This document shows positions 22,413-35,900 of a stretch of 64,000 nt of DNA, one piece after another (position 1 is the first letter of the stretch; the number at the start of each line of letters is the position of its first letter). The position numbers and the translations under genes were made by a program. The notes under the pieces are model-generated. The model saw nothing but the letters and a program-made list of their open reading frames with translations, was not told where the DNA came from and made no database searches. The stretch is from Nomia melanderi (taxonomy: Eukaryota; Arthropoda; Insecta; Hymenoptera; Halictidae): contig NC_134999.1 of NCBI RefSeq assembly GCF_051020985.1, positions 15,567,660 to 15,631,659 of the forward strand, written 5' to 3'.

Positions 22413-23036
22413 ATAATTCTGTAATTCTGTAATTATATAATTTTGTAGTGCTCTACTGTTGCAATGTTGTAATTTTGTAAATCTTTCATTCGATATCGTT
22501 TAACATTCTAATTTCTTAATTCTTCGTATCACCTATTCACTTATTCATTTATTTATTTACTTGTTTCTTCCTTTTTTATTTACCCATTTATTCGCTCGGA
22601 GTGGTGTCAATCTTTCGATTCCCACCGACCACGTACAATCGGGGATGAAAGTAATTGCACACCAAAAGAGAACGAGTTACATCCTCACGTTCGTTCATTG
22701 CGTGCGGCAGCTCAACGAATCCGTGTCTAGCCATATTATTACACTGATGGCTGCCAAAAGCACGTCATATATTCTTTTTCCTCCATTTTCGCACACCCTC
22801 AGCAATAAAAGTTTCTCCCGCTACCTCCTGGCACATTACGTGAATATTGAAGCATTCTCACATGCCTCCTCCCCAAAAACATTCATACTTTGATTACACT
22901 AATTAAACCATACTCCATTTATACAATCTCGCTCCACCTTCCTGTCCAAGTATATCAATCTAATTAAAATATTCATTGACAAATATCACGGAATAGTACA
23001 ACCTATTTAAACTAAAATCCCTCGAATATTCACAAA
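22413..23036. other. No recognisable feature
   Basis: Decaying edge of the 8-bp array to about 22480, then unique AT-rich sequence. The frame 22561-22893 has no motif I recognise. Confidence 0.35.
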
Positions 23037-23242
23037 AACTCTTTGCGGACGAATGTTGGCATTCTAGCGAGATGAAACTGTTGTATTTGGAAAACCGAGT
23101 CGCGAACAAATGATTGAATTAGTCAAAACAAGACATCAGCATGTAGTTTCCTTCTGTTGCTGTTAATTAAGTAATTGGTGTATTATTTAGCTTAATCTGC
23201 TGAAGGTTTCGTATATTTCAAAGAATCTTCGTCCGCAAAGGC
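23037..23242 (-). mobile_element. Family B MITE copy 4 (inverted)
   Basis: CTCTTTGCGGACGAATGTTG at the left, and CTTCGTCCGCAAAGG before TTAA 23243-23246 at the right. The left TTAA is lost. Interior as in B copies 1 and 5, in reverse order relative to copy 1. Confidence 0.75.
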
Positions 23243-23246
23243 TTAA

Positions 23247-23474
23247 CCCTTTAAACTCTGTAGACTCCAATATTGCACCAGTTACAATATTAAATATTTT
23301 AATGAATCTTAAAGAAACAAAAATTATTCGATTTTCCATACGTCCAAATTTTGTACTAAGAAGGAAAATAAAAGATTGAAGAAGTGTCATAGCATTTCTG
23401 ATTTTTGCTGGGAATACTATGAAAATTAGATGCAGTTGCTGATAGATTACAAAATAACCTGGAATGCTAAGGGG
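23247..23474 (+). mobile_element. Family F MITE copy 2, abutting family B copy 4
   Basis: It shares TTAA 23243-23246 with the preceding element. Left CCCTTTAAACTCTGTAGACT; right AATGCTAAGGGG followed by a degenerate TAA. About 80% or more alike by eye to the 30.3 kb copy. The minus-strand frame 23187-23483 is a translation of this repeat. Confidence 0.8.
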
Positions 23475-24189
23475 TAATATCACAATTACATATATACGAC
23501 AAAGAAAGTTATTAATCCCGTTATTATTAATTCAGTTATTAATCCAATTATTAAACCCATGAAATCATTATACAAATAAAACCAACGACAACGAATGAAC
23601 CAATTACAGGAACGCACGAAACGCGGAACTGGTAATCTCGAAATTGATTGCACATTGAATATACTTTCGAACATCGTATTTTCTTCTCTCATCCATTATG
23701 AAAGTTGAACCGTTGAAAACAAACCTCCGGGGGATCGTCACAGACTTTTCTATTAGTGACTAGGAAACTGAGTGGTTGGTTGGTTGGTCACAATAAAAAA
23801 GTCGGAGGGAAAGTTTCGCTCGCTCGGCGAAATCCTTGGGTCCCTCTTCCAACGTTCAACTTTCCTTCGAATTTTCAAGTTTTTCTCTCTCCCCCCACCC
23901 TCTCTCTCTTTCTTTCTCGTGGTCTGTGTTATTGAGATAATAATGAGTAATGGCCTCGGTGAAACTCACGTGGGAGAAATATCGTCGGAAGTTTACGTCG
24001 GCTACTCCCGGTTTGAAAGCGGCGCTCGTAACACGTAGATAATTTTTAATCCACAAATAAAATGCCTTCACCGGATCTTAAATCAACGCTTAACCTGCCA
24101 ACCTTATTTCCTCCGCAGGTAATAGTGTATTTTACGCAACGCCCGCTCTATCACTGGTTTGCGGATTTTTATGCGCCTTTGCGCTGTCT
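23475..24189. other. Spacer
   Basis: Pyrimidine-rich tract at about 23880-23922 (CTCTCTCCCCCCACCCTCTC). A slightly GC-raised patch follows. No gene seen. Confidence 0.35.
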
Positions 24190-24672
24190 AATTTTGCAAT
24201 TTTACAATTTTATCATCTTACGATCTTACAATCTTACAAACTTACAAACTTACAATCTTACAATCTTACAATTTTACTATTTTACAATCTTACAATCTTA
24301 CAATTTTACTATTTTACAATCTTGCAGTCTCACAATCTTACAATCTTACAATCTTACAATCTTACAATCTTACAGTTTTACTATTTTACAATCTTACAGT
24401 CTCACAATCTCACAATCTCATAATCTCAAAATCTCACATTCTTACAATCTTACAACCTGACAATCTCACAATCCCACAATCCCACAATCTCACAATCTCA
24501 CAACCTCACAATTTCACAATCTGACAATCTCACAATCTCACAATCTCACAATCCCACAATCTCACAATCTCACAACCTCACAATTTCACAATCTGACAAT
24601 CTCACAATCTCACAATCTCACAATCTCACAATCTCACAATCTCACAACCTCACAATCTCATAATCTGACAAT
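24190..24672 (+). repeat. 8-bp tandem array (TTACAATC/TCACAATC)n, ~60 units
   Basis: A first block with CTTACAAT units passes into a second block with CTCACAAT units near 24390-24670, so the variants are regionally homogenised. The register and base content match the reverse complement of the array at 22149-22412 (TTACAAAA), that is, the opposite orientation. The plus-strand frame 24062-24460 is an artefact. Confidence 0.95.
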
Positions 24673-25244
24673 AAAAGAACATTAAAACAAGCACAATGAC
24701 ATTTACAATTCAAACCGACGTATATGAATGCTTCCTCAGGATCAAATAGTATTAGAACAGAGGAGTTCGCCGTGCGGAGGTAGCTGCGCGGAAGTAAATA
24801 AATTTATTGCGCTTAAACGGATTTCACAGCAATAAAGCCCGTTGGAAGCCTACGGGAAAGCGCGGAAAATCCGAGGCCGGCGGCCGTATGAAGAAGTCAG
24901 AAGAGAGAGGCGGTAGCAGCAGCCCGCTCATACGCGTAGGAAATAGTCTCGGGAACGTATTTCCGAGATTCATCGGGGGATGCTCGGTTAATTCTCAGCC
25001 GGGAGAGCCAAGCTTCCGTTATCTTCCTCGAATCTCCCGGATGAGTGTCTGGAATCCTTTCAAGCCGAATCTTAGCTGCCGCACCATCAATGGAACATCC
25101 TTATAGTGTTTCTCTTACTGTGGTAATTTTCTTCGAACTGAAATCGACACGGTATTCCCTAGAACAGTATTTCGTTTCGTTTTGATTCATAAGGGGAGCA
25201 ATTTGAAATTTGAAATGTCACTTTATATATTTCACAACATTTAT
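24673..25244. other. GC-raised spacer
   Basis: The interval 24760-25100 is GC-raised and contains a 99-residue plus-strand frame (24807-25106) rich in Gly/Arg/Ser, without a recognisable domain or splice signals. Not called. Confidence 0.35.
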
Positions 25245-25575
25245 GCACGTAAACAAAATAGCAAAAATATTGTAATAAATATAATAATTGTAATTGTAAT
25301 AAATAAAAATATTGTAAGAAATATTATAAAAATATTGTAACAAGTATTATAATAAATATTGTAAGGAATATTATAAATATATTGTAATAAGTATTATAAT
25401 AAATATTGTAAGGAATATTATAAAAATATTGTAATAAGTATTATAATAAATATTGTAAGAAATATTATAAAAATATTGTAATAAGTATTATAATAAATAT
25501 TATACAAATTTGTAATAAGTATTATAATAAATATTATAAAAATATTATAACAAAAATATTATAATAATATAATAT
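25245..25575. repeat. AT-only tandem array, ~47-bp unit, about six copies
   Basis: The repeating theme is AGTATTATAATAAATATTGT then AAGGAATATTATAAA. Units are nearly identical in 25340-25500 and shortened at the end. Confidence 0.85.
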
Positions 25576-28500
25576 TAAAAATTATACATGTGTTACATAG
25601 GGGGGCACAAGAATTTTAAAAATGCTTAGTTAGTGCATGACACAAAAAAGGTTGGGAAACACTGCTCCAGAACGTGTTGATAACATTCGCAACTCTCTAC
25701 AATTGCTAATGATGTTTCTCAGATCTCGTGATTATACTATGGATTGAATCGAAGTAATTACTCCTACACGAAACTTGTATGCACATTCTGTTCCTGTTAC
25801 ATAGAATCATTCAATTATTCGTTTCAGAGTGATATCGTTTAATTATTATAATAGCAACGTTACCTTGAATACAATTTTCTTGAATAAACGTGAGATTTCG
25901 AATCGTGAAATATAGTTTCTTTTCTAGAGAGGAGTAATTAAGGGATATTCGAGTAATTTAAGGATATTTGAATAGTCATTGATACTTTACAATTTATATA
26001 TAGTTACTTAAATTTCAATTATTCGTGTAACCATTATGAAAGCAAATTAAGTAATTCAGTATTGATTAAAAATTAATAAATTAATCTTAACTAGATATTT
26101 TAATCAGTCTCGAATAATTATTCAAATGAATTTGAAACATTTGTTTAAACAAACTTAATTTAAACAAACACCGATTCAAATTGAAATAGTTGACGGAACG
26201 ATTGTATTTGCAATGATATAAAGGCGGACGTTCAACAAGTGCAACACCTATTGCTCGAACAGCCGGCTCTGTGTGCCGTTAATTAACATTTTTCTTCCTT
26301 TCATTCGCTTGTCCCCGATGATAATGGAAATCTGAAATTCCGTGAATCATCCGGCGCGTGACATACGCGCTCGCTTTGCCCCGCGACATTTTCCCGGGGA
26401 CGTTAAAAATTAATTGTTTTCGACGCCGCGCTTGCGAACAAATTCAATTTACCGTATGTTTGACGAGCCGTGCGGTTTCGTCCGCAAACCGGGATAAATG
26501 AGCGGTTCGCGAGGCACGACTTTAATGGCAAAGTTCGCACCGACGTGTGTAAGAATAAAGAATAAAGCGGGATCTTTGAATTTCCATGTTTCGGCGGAGA
26601 TCAGTCTTCATCCATTATTTCGTGGCAACGAAGAATATCCGAAATGAAACGAACTAATCGCAGTATATTTGGACAGCATAATGTTAGTATATATATTTTA
26701 CAATTTATGTATAGTTATTTAAATAAATCTCCATTGTTTGTGTAATCATTATGAAAGCAAATTAAGTTTATTTAATTATACGTAATCATTGTAAAATAAA
26801 TTTATCCTTTATTCTTAGCACCTGTTTATTAATAGTTTACAATGTAATCTTTGAATTCAAATATAGGAGATTTGAAGGAATCACTTGGTCTAACGGTAAT
26901 TGTTAAGGAGTTATAAATATAATAATCTTATATCATATAATATAATATCACTATATAATATATTATTTTATATTATGTTATATTATATGAATTGATATAA
27001 CATAGTTATATTATATTATATGATATAACATAAGATAATATAAAATAATATATTATATAATAGCCTTATATTATATTACAGATAGCAGTTAAAAAAACTA
27101 TACACATAACAATCTCATATTAGAACTCAATATTTTTTATTCAAAGGAACGATAATAAACATAAACCAGTAAATAATTATTTAAACAACTGAAAAACCTG
27201 CGAAGATCTACATAAAAATATCATTGAATAATAACAAAACCACTTAATTCTTACAAAATCAATTGTTTCCATTTCATTGTTTCAAATGCGATACTAATTC
27301 AAGTTTTCCTAATAAAATACATAAATAAAATAAATCACATCACAATGTCGAAGTTGCTCATTCTCATTTCTTGTTCAACGATCAAATATTCCATTCGAAT
27401 TGCAAAAAATGCAATTCCATTCGCATGTTCAAAGCAGATCGCTGATTGTCGACACAGCGTGTGGCGTGAAATCGCAGAAAGGCCATTATCGTCGAGATTT
27501 AATCAAGTAATCGTCAGTAAATGTTCATTCGTCCGCTCTTTCTTCATCTACTTCGCGAAGAGTAGAATCTGGACCGGAGAATAGTCGCGCGGAACGGCAT
27601 AAAATTTGCATAAACGAACGTGCTGCAAAAGGAACACCGCTAGTCGAAAGGGGTGAACAGGGGGGGAGGGGGATGAAAAACGCGAGGAGAAGCCCCGATG
27701 TCTACATCATAGTTACCGGCGGGTGCTAAATAATTCCATTCCGTCGCCATTGTGTGATTGATGCGATCGCTTAATCGTCTTCCCTTTTCTCCAACAAATG
27801 GCGGAGAGGATAAAAATGGTAATGCCATTGCGGTAATAATTTATTGCTGGCTTCAACGCCTAAGAAATATCTGGTACACTCGCGTGCATGGGAAAACGGA
27901 ATTTATTGTAATCGGCAATTTTAGTTTCATTTCGTGGCGTTCGTGTTTTATCATAATTTCATCATAGTTTTATTAGATTTCAAAAGTAATTCATTTCTTT
28001 TTGTAATAAAAATAAATGTATAATGAATCTATTAATTGTGTTAATTCTATTAATAGATCTATTGAACTTAATATATATAGTTTTATTGTTAACAGTTGTT
28101 TAATAAATAGTTCCATTACTTTAATACCGAATTTCAAAGTTATTGAACAACTGAAATAATAATTGTACAGATTTCTTTTTGAACGAATGAATTATTACAT
28201 TAAACTCGATGATATAATTTTATTATTAGTTGTTGAGAAAATAGTGAAGTTAGTTTATAGTTAAATTCTTAAGGTTATTGAATAATTATCTACGAATTCC
28301 TGTTTTCCTATTTTTCTTAAGGGTTAGTTAAAGGTATTGTACACATGTATGTTTTGTTCTTTGAACACAGCGAGCTGCACCGCAAACTGTTTGCCTGGAA
28401 AGACAAATGTAATTGGTCGAGGACAGGGCGCTGGCAATTCGCCGCAAGATAGAGTAAGAAATTTTCCGAACGGCAACAATAGCAATAACAGTACACGCCG

Positions 28501-30309
28501 CGATAAAGAAAAATGTCCATAATGTTCATTGATAAATAGCACGTTCGCTTCGTAATCGCGTTCCCTCCGCATGCGTTTTTTCATTCGATTGCATTAATGC
28601 TTCCTCAGCTGTTCTCACTTTTTCAATAGTTTATCTAATCGCGCTCGATGCAAACACCCGCGGACAGGCTGAGTACTCAGTAACATCTCCATGTAATTGA
28701 ACAATAATTAAATCGATGTGGCCGGCTGTGAGCGAGCGCGAGCACGATGATTAAATGTTGAACACTTTCAATAACTCTTCGTTCTTTTATGAACATTTCT
28801 AAGAATTTTTCGTTTGAAAAGAGAAAGGGAAATTTTGTGACCTTTGTGACAATTAAAGGTTGACAGTTTTCTATAATTTTTCAACTTTTTGTAAATATTT
28901 ATAAGAAACTTTCTGACCTTTTTGATAATTAAATGTCGAGTATTTTCTACAATGTTTCATCCTTTTATAAAAATTCCTAAGAATTTTTCGTTTGAAAATG
29001 AAAAGTAAGATATCGTGACCTTTCGATGAATAATTGAAAAGAATAAGAGCATCGTAGAATAAACATCGTTTCGTAGCAGATGAAATTATATAAATGATTC
29101 CAACCCTTATTTTGTAATTGTAGTGTCCCCGAGCTGGAAACAGAATATTCCAACTTTGCTCTTCGTGTAATTGAATATTGGCTCCGGGGAAAAGTTCATC
29201 GTGTCTCTCGATTTCAAGTTTGCCTTCGCAATGATGCATTTATTCAGTGAAATATAATAACAAGGGAGGAACGTCTCTTTGTTTGCCGACTGAATTTCGT
29301 TTACTTACATTCCCATGGTTTTCGGGACTCCACGAACTTCCCAATTAATTCTGTTTCACAATCCCCTCGCGGTTGTTCGTTCTTAGTTTCGATACTAACG
29401 GAAGCAATTTGAATGATCTTTATAAGTGGGACACCCTATATAGCGTACCGTTCAATACCGTCGCGACGAGTAATGGGTCTTGCAACCCGACAGATTCTTT
29501 CAGAATCTCCACATCAAAATGTTTCAAACTAAACATTTTAAATAATATATTCGTCTAAGAATAACATTATCATTCATTATAAAAATATTATTTTATTTCG
29601 AACACAATGAAACTCCCAATAATAAACATCATCTATCATTTAACTCCATTTTTACTAATCAATAATGTAAAAAGAATTGTAGAAAATATTTAATATCATT
29701 ACAATAAAGTTTTCAGTTAAAATTATATTTTTATTAAAAGAAATGTAGACAGAGATAATAACATAATAGATAAACATTTATTTAACTTCATTTTCGTTAA
29801 ATAAAATCACATACACATTTATTTTTACATAATTATTTATAGTCGAGTAATGTAAAAATGATTATTAAGTGAATTCCTTTTTATGAATCCCTTTTTTACT
29901 ATCTGCAATGAAAGTTGTTCGTAATTCGAGGCAATAAGTTGACAAATTTCTACTCGTTCGAATATAGAACACCGATTTATTCTGCCATTACAAAATCTGT
30001 GTTTGTATCGAACTTCTGCAATACTCAACAGGTGGAGGAACGTTCCTCCCATACAGTGATGTCTATTTCTACGTAGTTGAGAATCCGATTCCATTCAAGG
30101 CAGGTTGAACCACTGAATATCTGACGTTCCTGGCGACATTCGCGTTTATACGATCCGTCCTAAACGTAATTTATCTTTTATGGGGATGGACATCGATTAC
30201 TCGTAAATTATAAATTTTTAATACGTTTATCGTGACGAGAGAACTGAATAAAGCACGGAAGAACACAAATTTCAATAAAATCTAATGAAATTCTTCATCC
30301 ACATTCAAC
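25576..30309. other. Gene-free desert with small structures
   Basis: Nearly 5 kb with no supportable gene. It holds an AT palindrome (26935-27075), a GC-raised patch at 26330-26560, GC-raised patches with conflicting frames at 27345-27960 and 28330-28700, and a weak duplication at 28785-29010 (TTTTTCGTTTGAAAA occurs twice, about 179 bp apart). The interval 29560-29840 is AT-rich and featureless. Confidence 0.4.
26935..27075. repeat. AT-rich inverted repeat
   Basis: The left arm CTATATAATATATTATTTTA is answered by TAAAATAATATATTATATAA-type sequence about 100 bp downstream, with TATGTTATATTATAT / ATATGATATAACATA inside. It is potentially cruciform-forming. Low-complexity composition explains part of the match. 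Confidence 0.65.
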
Positions 30310-30313
30310 TTAA

Positions 30314-30538
30314 TCCTTTGAACTCTGTAGGCTCCGATGCACCAGTTATAATATTAAATATTTTAATGAATCTTAAAGAAACTACCCTAAAATTATCAGA
30401 TTTTCCACACATCTGAATTTTGTACTCAGAGGGAAAATAAAAGATCGAAGAAATGTTATAGCATTTCTAAGTTTCGCTAGGAGTACTATAAAAATTAGTT
30501 GCAGTTGCTGATTATAAAACAACCTGGAGTGCTAAGTG
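30314..30538 (+). mobile_element. TTAA-flanked MITE, family F copy 3
   Basis: TTAA at 30310-30313 and 30539-30542. Left TCCTTTGAACTCTGTAGGCT; right GGAGTGCTAAGTG. 225 bp; interior matches the 23.2 kb copy almost base for base in the ATATTAAATATTTTAATGAA block. Confidence 0.85.
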
Positions 30539-30542
30539 TTAA

Positions 30543-31475
30543 TAAATCACTTAACAAAAGAAGTAAATCTATATTACCCTCTTGTAAACAAATAAATATT
30601 TAAAGCATAAGTTTTTAGTAAATTACTATGAAACCGTAATTTAAATTTCTCTTAGTAATAAATAAATAACATACCACGCAGACCTAAAATTAACTGTTGA
30701 AAAATTCTTCTGCATCCTATGAAATTAATTTATTTATTACTAATATAAATTTTAATTTATACAGTTTCACGAGAATTTACTAAAAACCTATGATTCTTTA
30801 ATTATTTATTATTAATGTTAGTAATACACATATGTTCACGAACCAGTACAATCAATCAAATACAATCATTAAAAATAAATATTGATATCTCGCAGACGAG
30901 TTAATTTATTGTTAATACGATAAATATATAACTCGACGTATTAAACAAATTGGAAAACATTGTTTCGAGAATTATCCCGAACGAATGTCGGCTTGCACGT
31001 ATTCGAACAGCCTTGGTAAGTAAATTCTGGTGTCGATCGTTGGATGCCAAAAGTTGTTCGTTAACGTAGTTTCCATGTTAGCTAGCGATATACGGTCACC
31101 TGTTATTGTTAATTCCATTGCATCCCGCCCACGTTATTCGTCCCTTTGGGGGACATCATTAAAGTTCAACCTATTGATTTTAACCGCAGATAAAGTTCGC
31201 TACCTTACAACCGCGTCCCTTGCACAGAAGAATTCACAACGAAGACATTTCTCGTTGACAGTTCATGATATTTTATAAATATATACAGTTACTGAACTTT
31301 TGTAATAGATTTAGATTATATTTATTTTATATTTAGATTTACATTAGATTTTAGACTTTTATAATAGACTTTTATAATAGGACTGAGTCTTGTATAATAG
31401 AACAGAAAGAATCTCGATGGAAAACTATTTTATCCATCGAATAATATAAAAATCATTGAATATTTCATATATACT
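30543..31475. other. AT-rich spacer
   Basis: A diffuse inverted repeat lies around 30560-30810 (AATTTAAATTTCTCTTAGTAA against TTACTAATATAAATTTTAATT). The interval 30960-31280 is slightly GC-raised with one motif-free frame (31030-31278). Confidence 0.35.
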
Positions 31476-31479
31476 TTAA

Positions 31480-31675
31480 CCTTTTGTCTTACGATTTAGT
31501 TTCGTAGGTAAAAGAAAATATTCCATGATTTTTCTATGTCTAGACTTAGTATAAATCATACGAATTGCTAATAAGAACAATAATGTTTCATTTGAACTTA
31601 ACAATGACATTTATGTTTGTTAAATCATATAAAAACCTTTGCCTCGAGTTTGACACGATATTGTAAGACAAAGGG
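31480..31675. mobile_element. TTAA-flanked MITE, family D copy 3
   Basis: TTAA at 31476-31479 and 31676-31679. Left CCTTTTGTCTTACGATTTAG; right reverse-complemented CCCTTTGTCTTACAATATCG. Interior close to the 4.0 kb copy. Confidence 0.85.
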
Positions 31676-31901
31676 TTAATCGCATTTTATGTTGCACCTT
31701 GAAGTTTCTTAATTAATTAATAATTCATAAAGCGTAACAATTTTCTACATGCCTGTTAATGTCAATTGCACTATGTTTCAACTTTGGATCATTAATATCG
31801 GTATTATCATTACATTAATATATAGTTCTACTGCAACAACTAACTTGTTTTTTAACGTTCAAAAATATCATTGAATAAAATACAGTTTAATTTACGGTTA
31901 A

Positions 31902-32339
31902 CCCATTGTCCTATAATTTCTTTCATAACAATGCAGAATAGACCTATTTTATAGCTTTCAATTCACTGGAAGAAATTTTCATTAAAGTATTGTGTTTTTG
32001 AAGAAAACAGTTTACTACGATTTTAATAATAAAATATTTCATTTGAATTCGAAAGAGTCAACGCGGAACGTATCACGACCGGTGATTAATTAATTAATTA
32101 ATTCTATATTTTCTTTCGTCCATTTAATTTCCCACCAATCTTTATATTGCTCGACTAATGAAATAAATAAAGTTTTTCAATTCTCGTCTTTCATTTTGCT
32201 CCTGTTTTCACCGGGAAAAATGTATCGTTCCATTTGTTCGCCTTTATTTTATAACCAATTATTAGGAATAGCTTGTATTTGTTAAATCCTGTTTGAAAGT
32301 TCAGCCACGAGTCTTGCACGATATTGGAAAAGCAAGGGG
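31902..32339. mobile_element. Family D MITE copy 4, enlarged
   Basis: TTAA at 31898-31901, left CCCATTGTCCTATAATTTC. Right end reverse-complemented CCCCTTGCTTTTCCAATATC, followed by TTGA in place of TTAA. At 438 bp it is about twice the family size, and the interior around 32050-32220 (with TTAATTAATTAATTAATT) may be a later insertion. Confidence 0.6.
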
Positions 32340-32593
32340 TTGACATCGGGATCTTCTATTATTGAGTAAAAATCACGATCTTGTGCAGTCGGGCCGTATT
32401 TCCGCGCACGTATGTAACATTTAATATTCCAGGCAAATATTCGGATCACGTATGGTCGATTACGTCACTACTCGATATCGTTCACACAGATTTATGCGGA
32501 CGGTGACATCAGTCCGGTGTATCGTGATCCGAATACTGTTTGAGTTGCCGATCGTTTTCAAAAATCCCGCCCTCGCCCAGTGAGGTCGCCTGT

Positions 32594-32990
32594 GGACAAA
32601 ACTTCCAAATTCAACTATTCACACGAAAATTCAAGGTTACTAACATGTTGCTAAGCAGTTCCTGCTATACAGAATCATTTTCATTTGAAAAATCGAAATT
32701 TCTGCAAATCAATTCCGTCTCTCTGTTTCTATAACGTTGGAATCGAAACGAAAAATATTCATTGTCGTTGAAAAAGCTTCATAATGTAGAAAAAATATAA
32801 CCGCCATAAGTTTAGCTCCATACAGAATGATTTTCACTTGAAAAATCAAAATATTGTGCAAATCAATTCAGTTTCTCTATTTACGTAACATTGGAGTCGG
32901 AACGAAAAATATCCATTGTCGTTGAAAAAGCTTTCTAATGTTCCCATAATGTAGAAAAAATGTAACCACCATATGTTTAGCTCTATACCT
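32594..32990. repeat. Tandem duplication (~153 bp) and dispersed repeat shared with 51.3 kb
   Basis: Units start at TACAGAATCATTTTCATTTG (32668) and TACAGAATGATTTTCACTTG (32821) and share CATTGTCGTTGAAAAAGCTT; unit 2 has a short extra insert. The stretch 32594-32700 also matches 51308-51408 (GACAAAAC...GTTGCTAAG...ATTTTCATTTGAAAAAT). Confidence 0.8.
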
Positions 32991-35900
32991 TGCAACTTCT
33001 GTCTAAAGCATTTCTTTCGTATCATTCGTATTATTTAAGTTTTGCCCAGGAAACGGCCGTTTGGCGATGACTACATCATCGAAGAGCAATGGCGGCGGAT
33101 CCCCGCCCAATTTCCATTTAAGAAATGATTAATCCTTCATAGAAATGAATTATCATTACATATAATAGTGTCATTAGTTCCAATAATCTCATCTTAATGT
33201 AACCATCTTAACTCATTACCTCGATTGCACAATCAAAAATAATGAACCCACATTAATTCGTACATCTTCCATCGCAAAATACATACCTATAGTCACCGTT
33301 AATAATTAATAGTCTCAACTATTCGTCGAAGTATAGCGAGAGAAGGTTTTACAAAGAAAATGTAATTAACGAGCGCGAAAGAAAGATGCGAGTATATACT
33401 CACACCGGTATTAATAACTTATAGTCGCACGAATTTAATTAATACCGTAAACATTGTATGACTATCGGGTTGCGGGAGGTGTCGCTCATAAACGAGAAGA
33501 CAGGTATAATGTTTCGGTGGATGGCCAAACACGTTGAAAGCGACACACGAGACGCACGAAAACTCCCGGTGTTCCTGGATGTTATTCGATCAATATAAAT
33601 TGCTGACTGGAAATGTCGCGGCGCATTGCCCAAAGTTCAACGATTCACGGTGGAGCGTCCACGTGTAAGTACTCGACCGTGTGCACCCCGTTAACATTAG
33701 ACTTACAGTTCATTCTATCGTTCCTAGAGAAATCGACCTTCATCTAGATCTTGGAAATTAGAGGTTTTCAAATTGGGAATTCAATAAAAATCTAATCGAG
33801 AGTTCTGCGTTTCCTTTCGTTTCACTTCACATCGATTCCCATGTTAACCAATTAATTAGTTTTTCAATATTCATCTTTCCTTTCTATTTCCACTAAGAAA
33901 AATTTATTTAACTTAATTACTATTTTGTAACCTATTTTTCTAACACATTTTTGTGTTCAAGATGTATTGAAGCGATGTTTCGAAAAGAATATGATTCAAA
34001 GATGAATTTGAAAGTATACGACTGTAAATTATGGAATAATTATTACATTTATGGTTTGTCAATATGCTTTGAATATTATTGTTATTATAAAAATGTGATT
34101 GCAAGCAAAATTCAAAGAAATTGTGGTTGAACGATGTCGGAACGTGAAATTGTACGAAGATGCGCTGCTATAATGGTTATCTGTTACGAACGATGCGCCA
34201 TTGGAAAGAATGAATAATAAATCAAGGAAAAATTGTGACCAAATAAACGTTTCGCGCGCGAGAACGACGGACTTCGTCCGTTTCAGTTCCTGAGTCATTT
34301 GTTTGTACCGTCGTTTGTCGATAGTGAAAGGACTCCGATTAAGTTCGACTAACGATCGTTTTGTTCCATTTAATGGCTCCTTATCGAATCGATTCGGTGT
34401 ATTTGCGCTCTAATTGGTTAAACGGAGAGAACGTGGCAGAAGCTGCACTAAAATAGAGCACGTAAGCGTTTCTTTTTCGTTACACGTGTAAAATCGACGT
34501 CGACGCATCCGCTGGATATGTAAATCCGTTGTGTAACGGCCGTTGAATTCAGCGGAACTTTTAATGGAAAGCATGCGAGAAACACCGAGAAAATGTTGCA
34601 TAATTTAACGATCATAATTTAACGATTTCTATTTGAATGTATAGAAAGTATTCAGCGTGATCACCTTTGAACTCTTTGTTAAGAGTAATTAACACGTTAA
34701 GAACACTGCTTTGTTATTAACCCGTTCGATCGATATATAGATATTTAAATAATTACTAGTCCGATAAACATTACTTCGTTCGTTATTTTAATTGGAAGCA
34801 TTCGTTGAATTATTTTCCAATTGCCAACGCGTCAGTTTTAATAAAATTCAATTTAGCAAATTATGATTGTAACCGGTGTAACATTTTAATAAATAATCTG
34901 TCTACTCGAAGGGAGAGTAAATGAAAAATTTATTAATATTTAAACACGTCAATGAAATATTGAGTTACATAATTTTCCAATTGTTTTCTGTTTAAAAATC
35001 CTCCGCTCTATAATTTTATAATTTAATTAATTGGTTCGTTCAATAATTCAAATGTATAAACGGTACAATTCGAATAGCGTATTATTAAACAATTTAAATA
35101 TAGCATATTGCACTCGAGATAACTGACTCGATAGCGTAAATGTTTTCGAGAAGAAATTCATTCGAGAATTTTCTATGTTGACCAGACGTAGAATTTATTC
35201 CTACTCCGTTGAAAAATGAATGAAAAACTTGCATAATGAGATGAATAAGTATTACTTAGAATATATAATCCAGTAATTTCCTTAGATTACGATTGAGAAA
35301 GAAATAGCCGATAACAATTTTTCCGAAGCAAGGAAGTTCACGCCCCGACGCTGCTGTTCCGCGAGTTTCTGTAAAATTGTTTGTTACTCATTAATGAGCA
35401 ACGAATCTTCACGTGTTTATCAGAATTTAATATATGCGAAACTGTACAGTAAGCGCTAATTACGAAAACATACATGAAATATCTAGAATGTAATGTTCTC
35501 TGTAATATTTCTTCGAACAAACCATTTTCTATTGCAATTCCATTTGTTTAATTGTACCCATGGAAACTTGAGCTCGAATAAATATTCGTAATCCGTTTAT
35601 TAATTTGCATGGATGGTGAAACGATCTATTTAAACGCTAACATTAAAGAGTATTGATATGCAGGTGCATACGAATAAAAGTCGCATCGGTAATTTCCTTC
35701 GTCGATAACGTAGTCACAATGGGATAATTGTTTAGCTATCATTATGATAAAGCACTATCGCCGTTTGAACTTGCCAAGTTGAATTGTTGATTAAAGATAA
35801 GAGCCATGTGTTACGTACAAAAATCAAGTAACGAATTATCGTTTAAAGTGAAATGCTTCATTAACGAACACAAATGTGTAATTTCTAATAACATGTTAAA

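Noticed and set aside
22097..22414. 105-residue minus-strand frame rich in LQNYKITK repeats
   Set aside because: It is the translation of an 8-bp array; 24 bp gives an 8-residue protein repeat automatically and stops are absent by composition.
24062..24460. 132-residue plus-strand frame with ILQSYNLT repeats
   Set aside because: Translation of the second 8-bp array. No start context or other support.
24190..24672. Regular repeats considered as a CRISPR array
   Set aside because: No spacers: an uninterrupted 8-bp satellite in a eukaryotic context.
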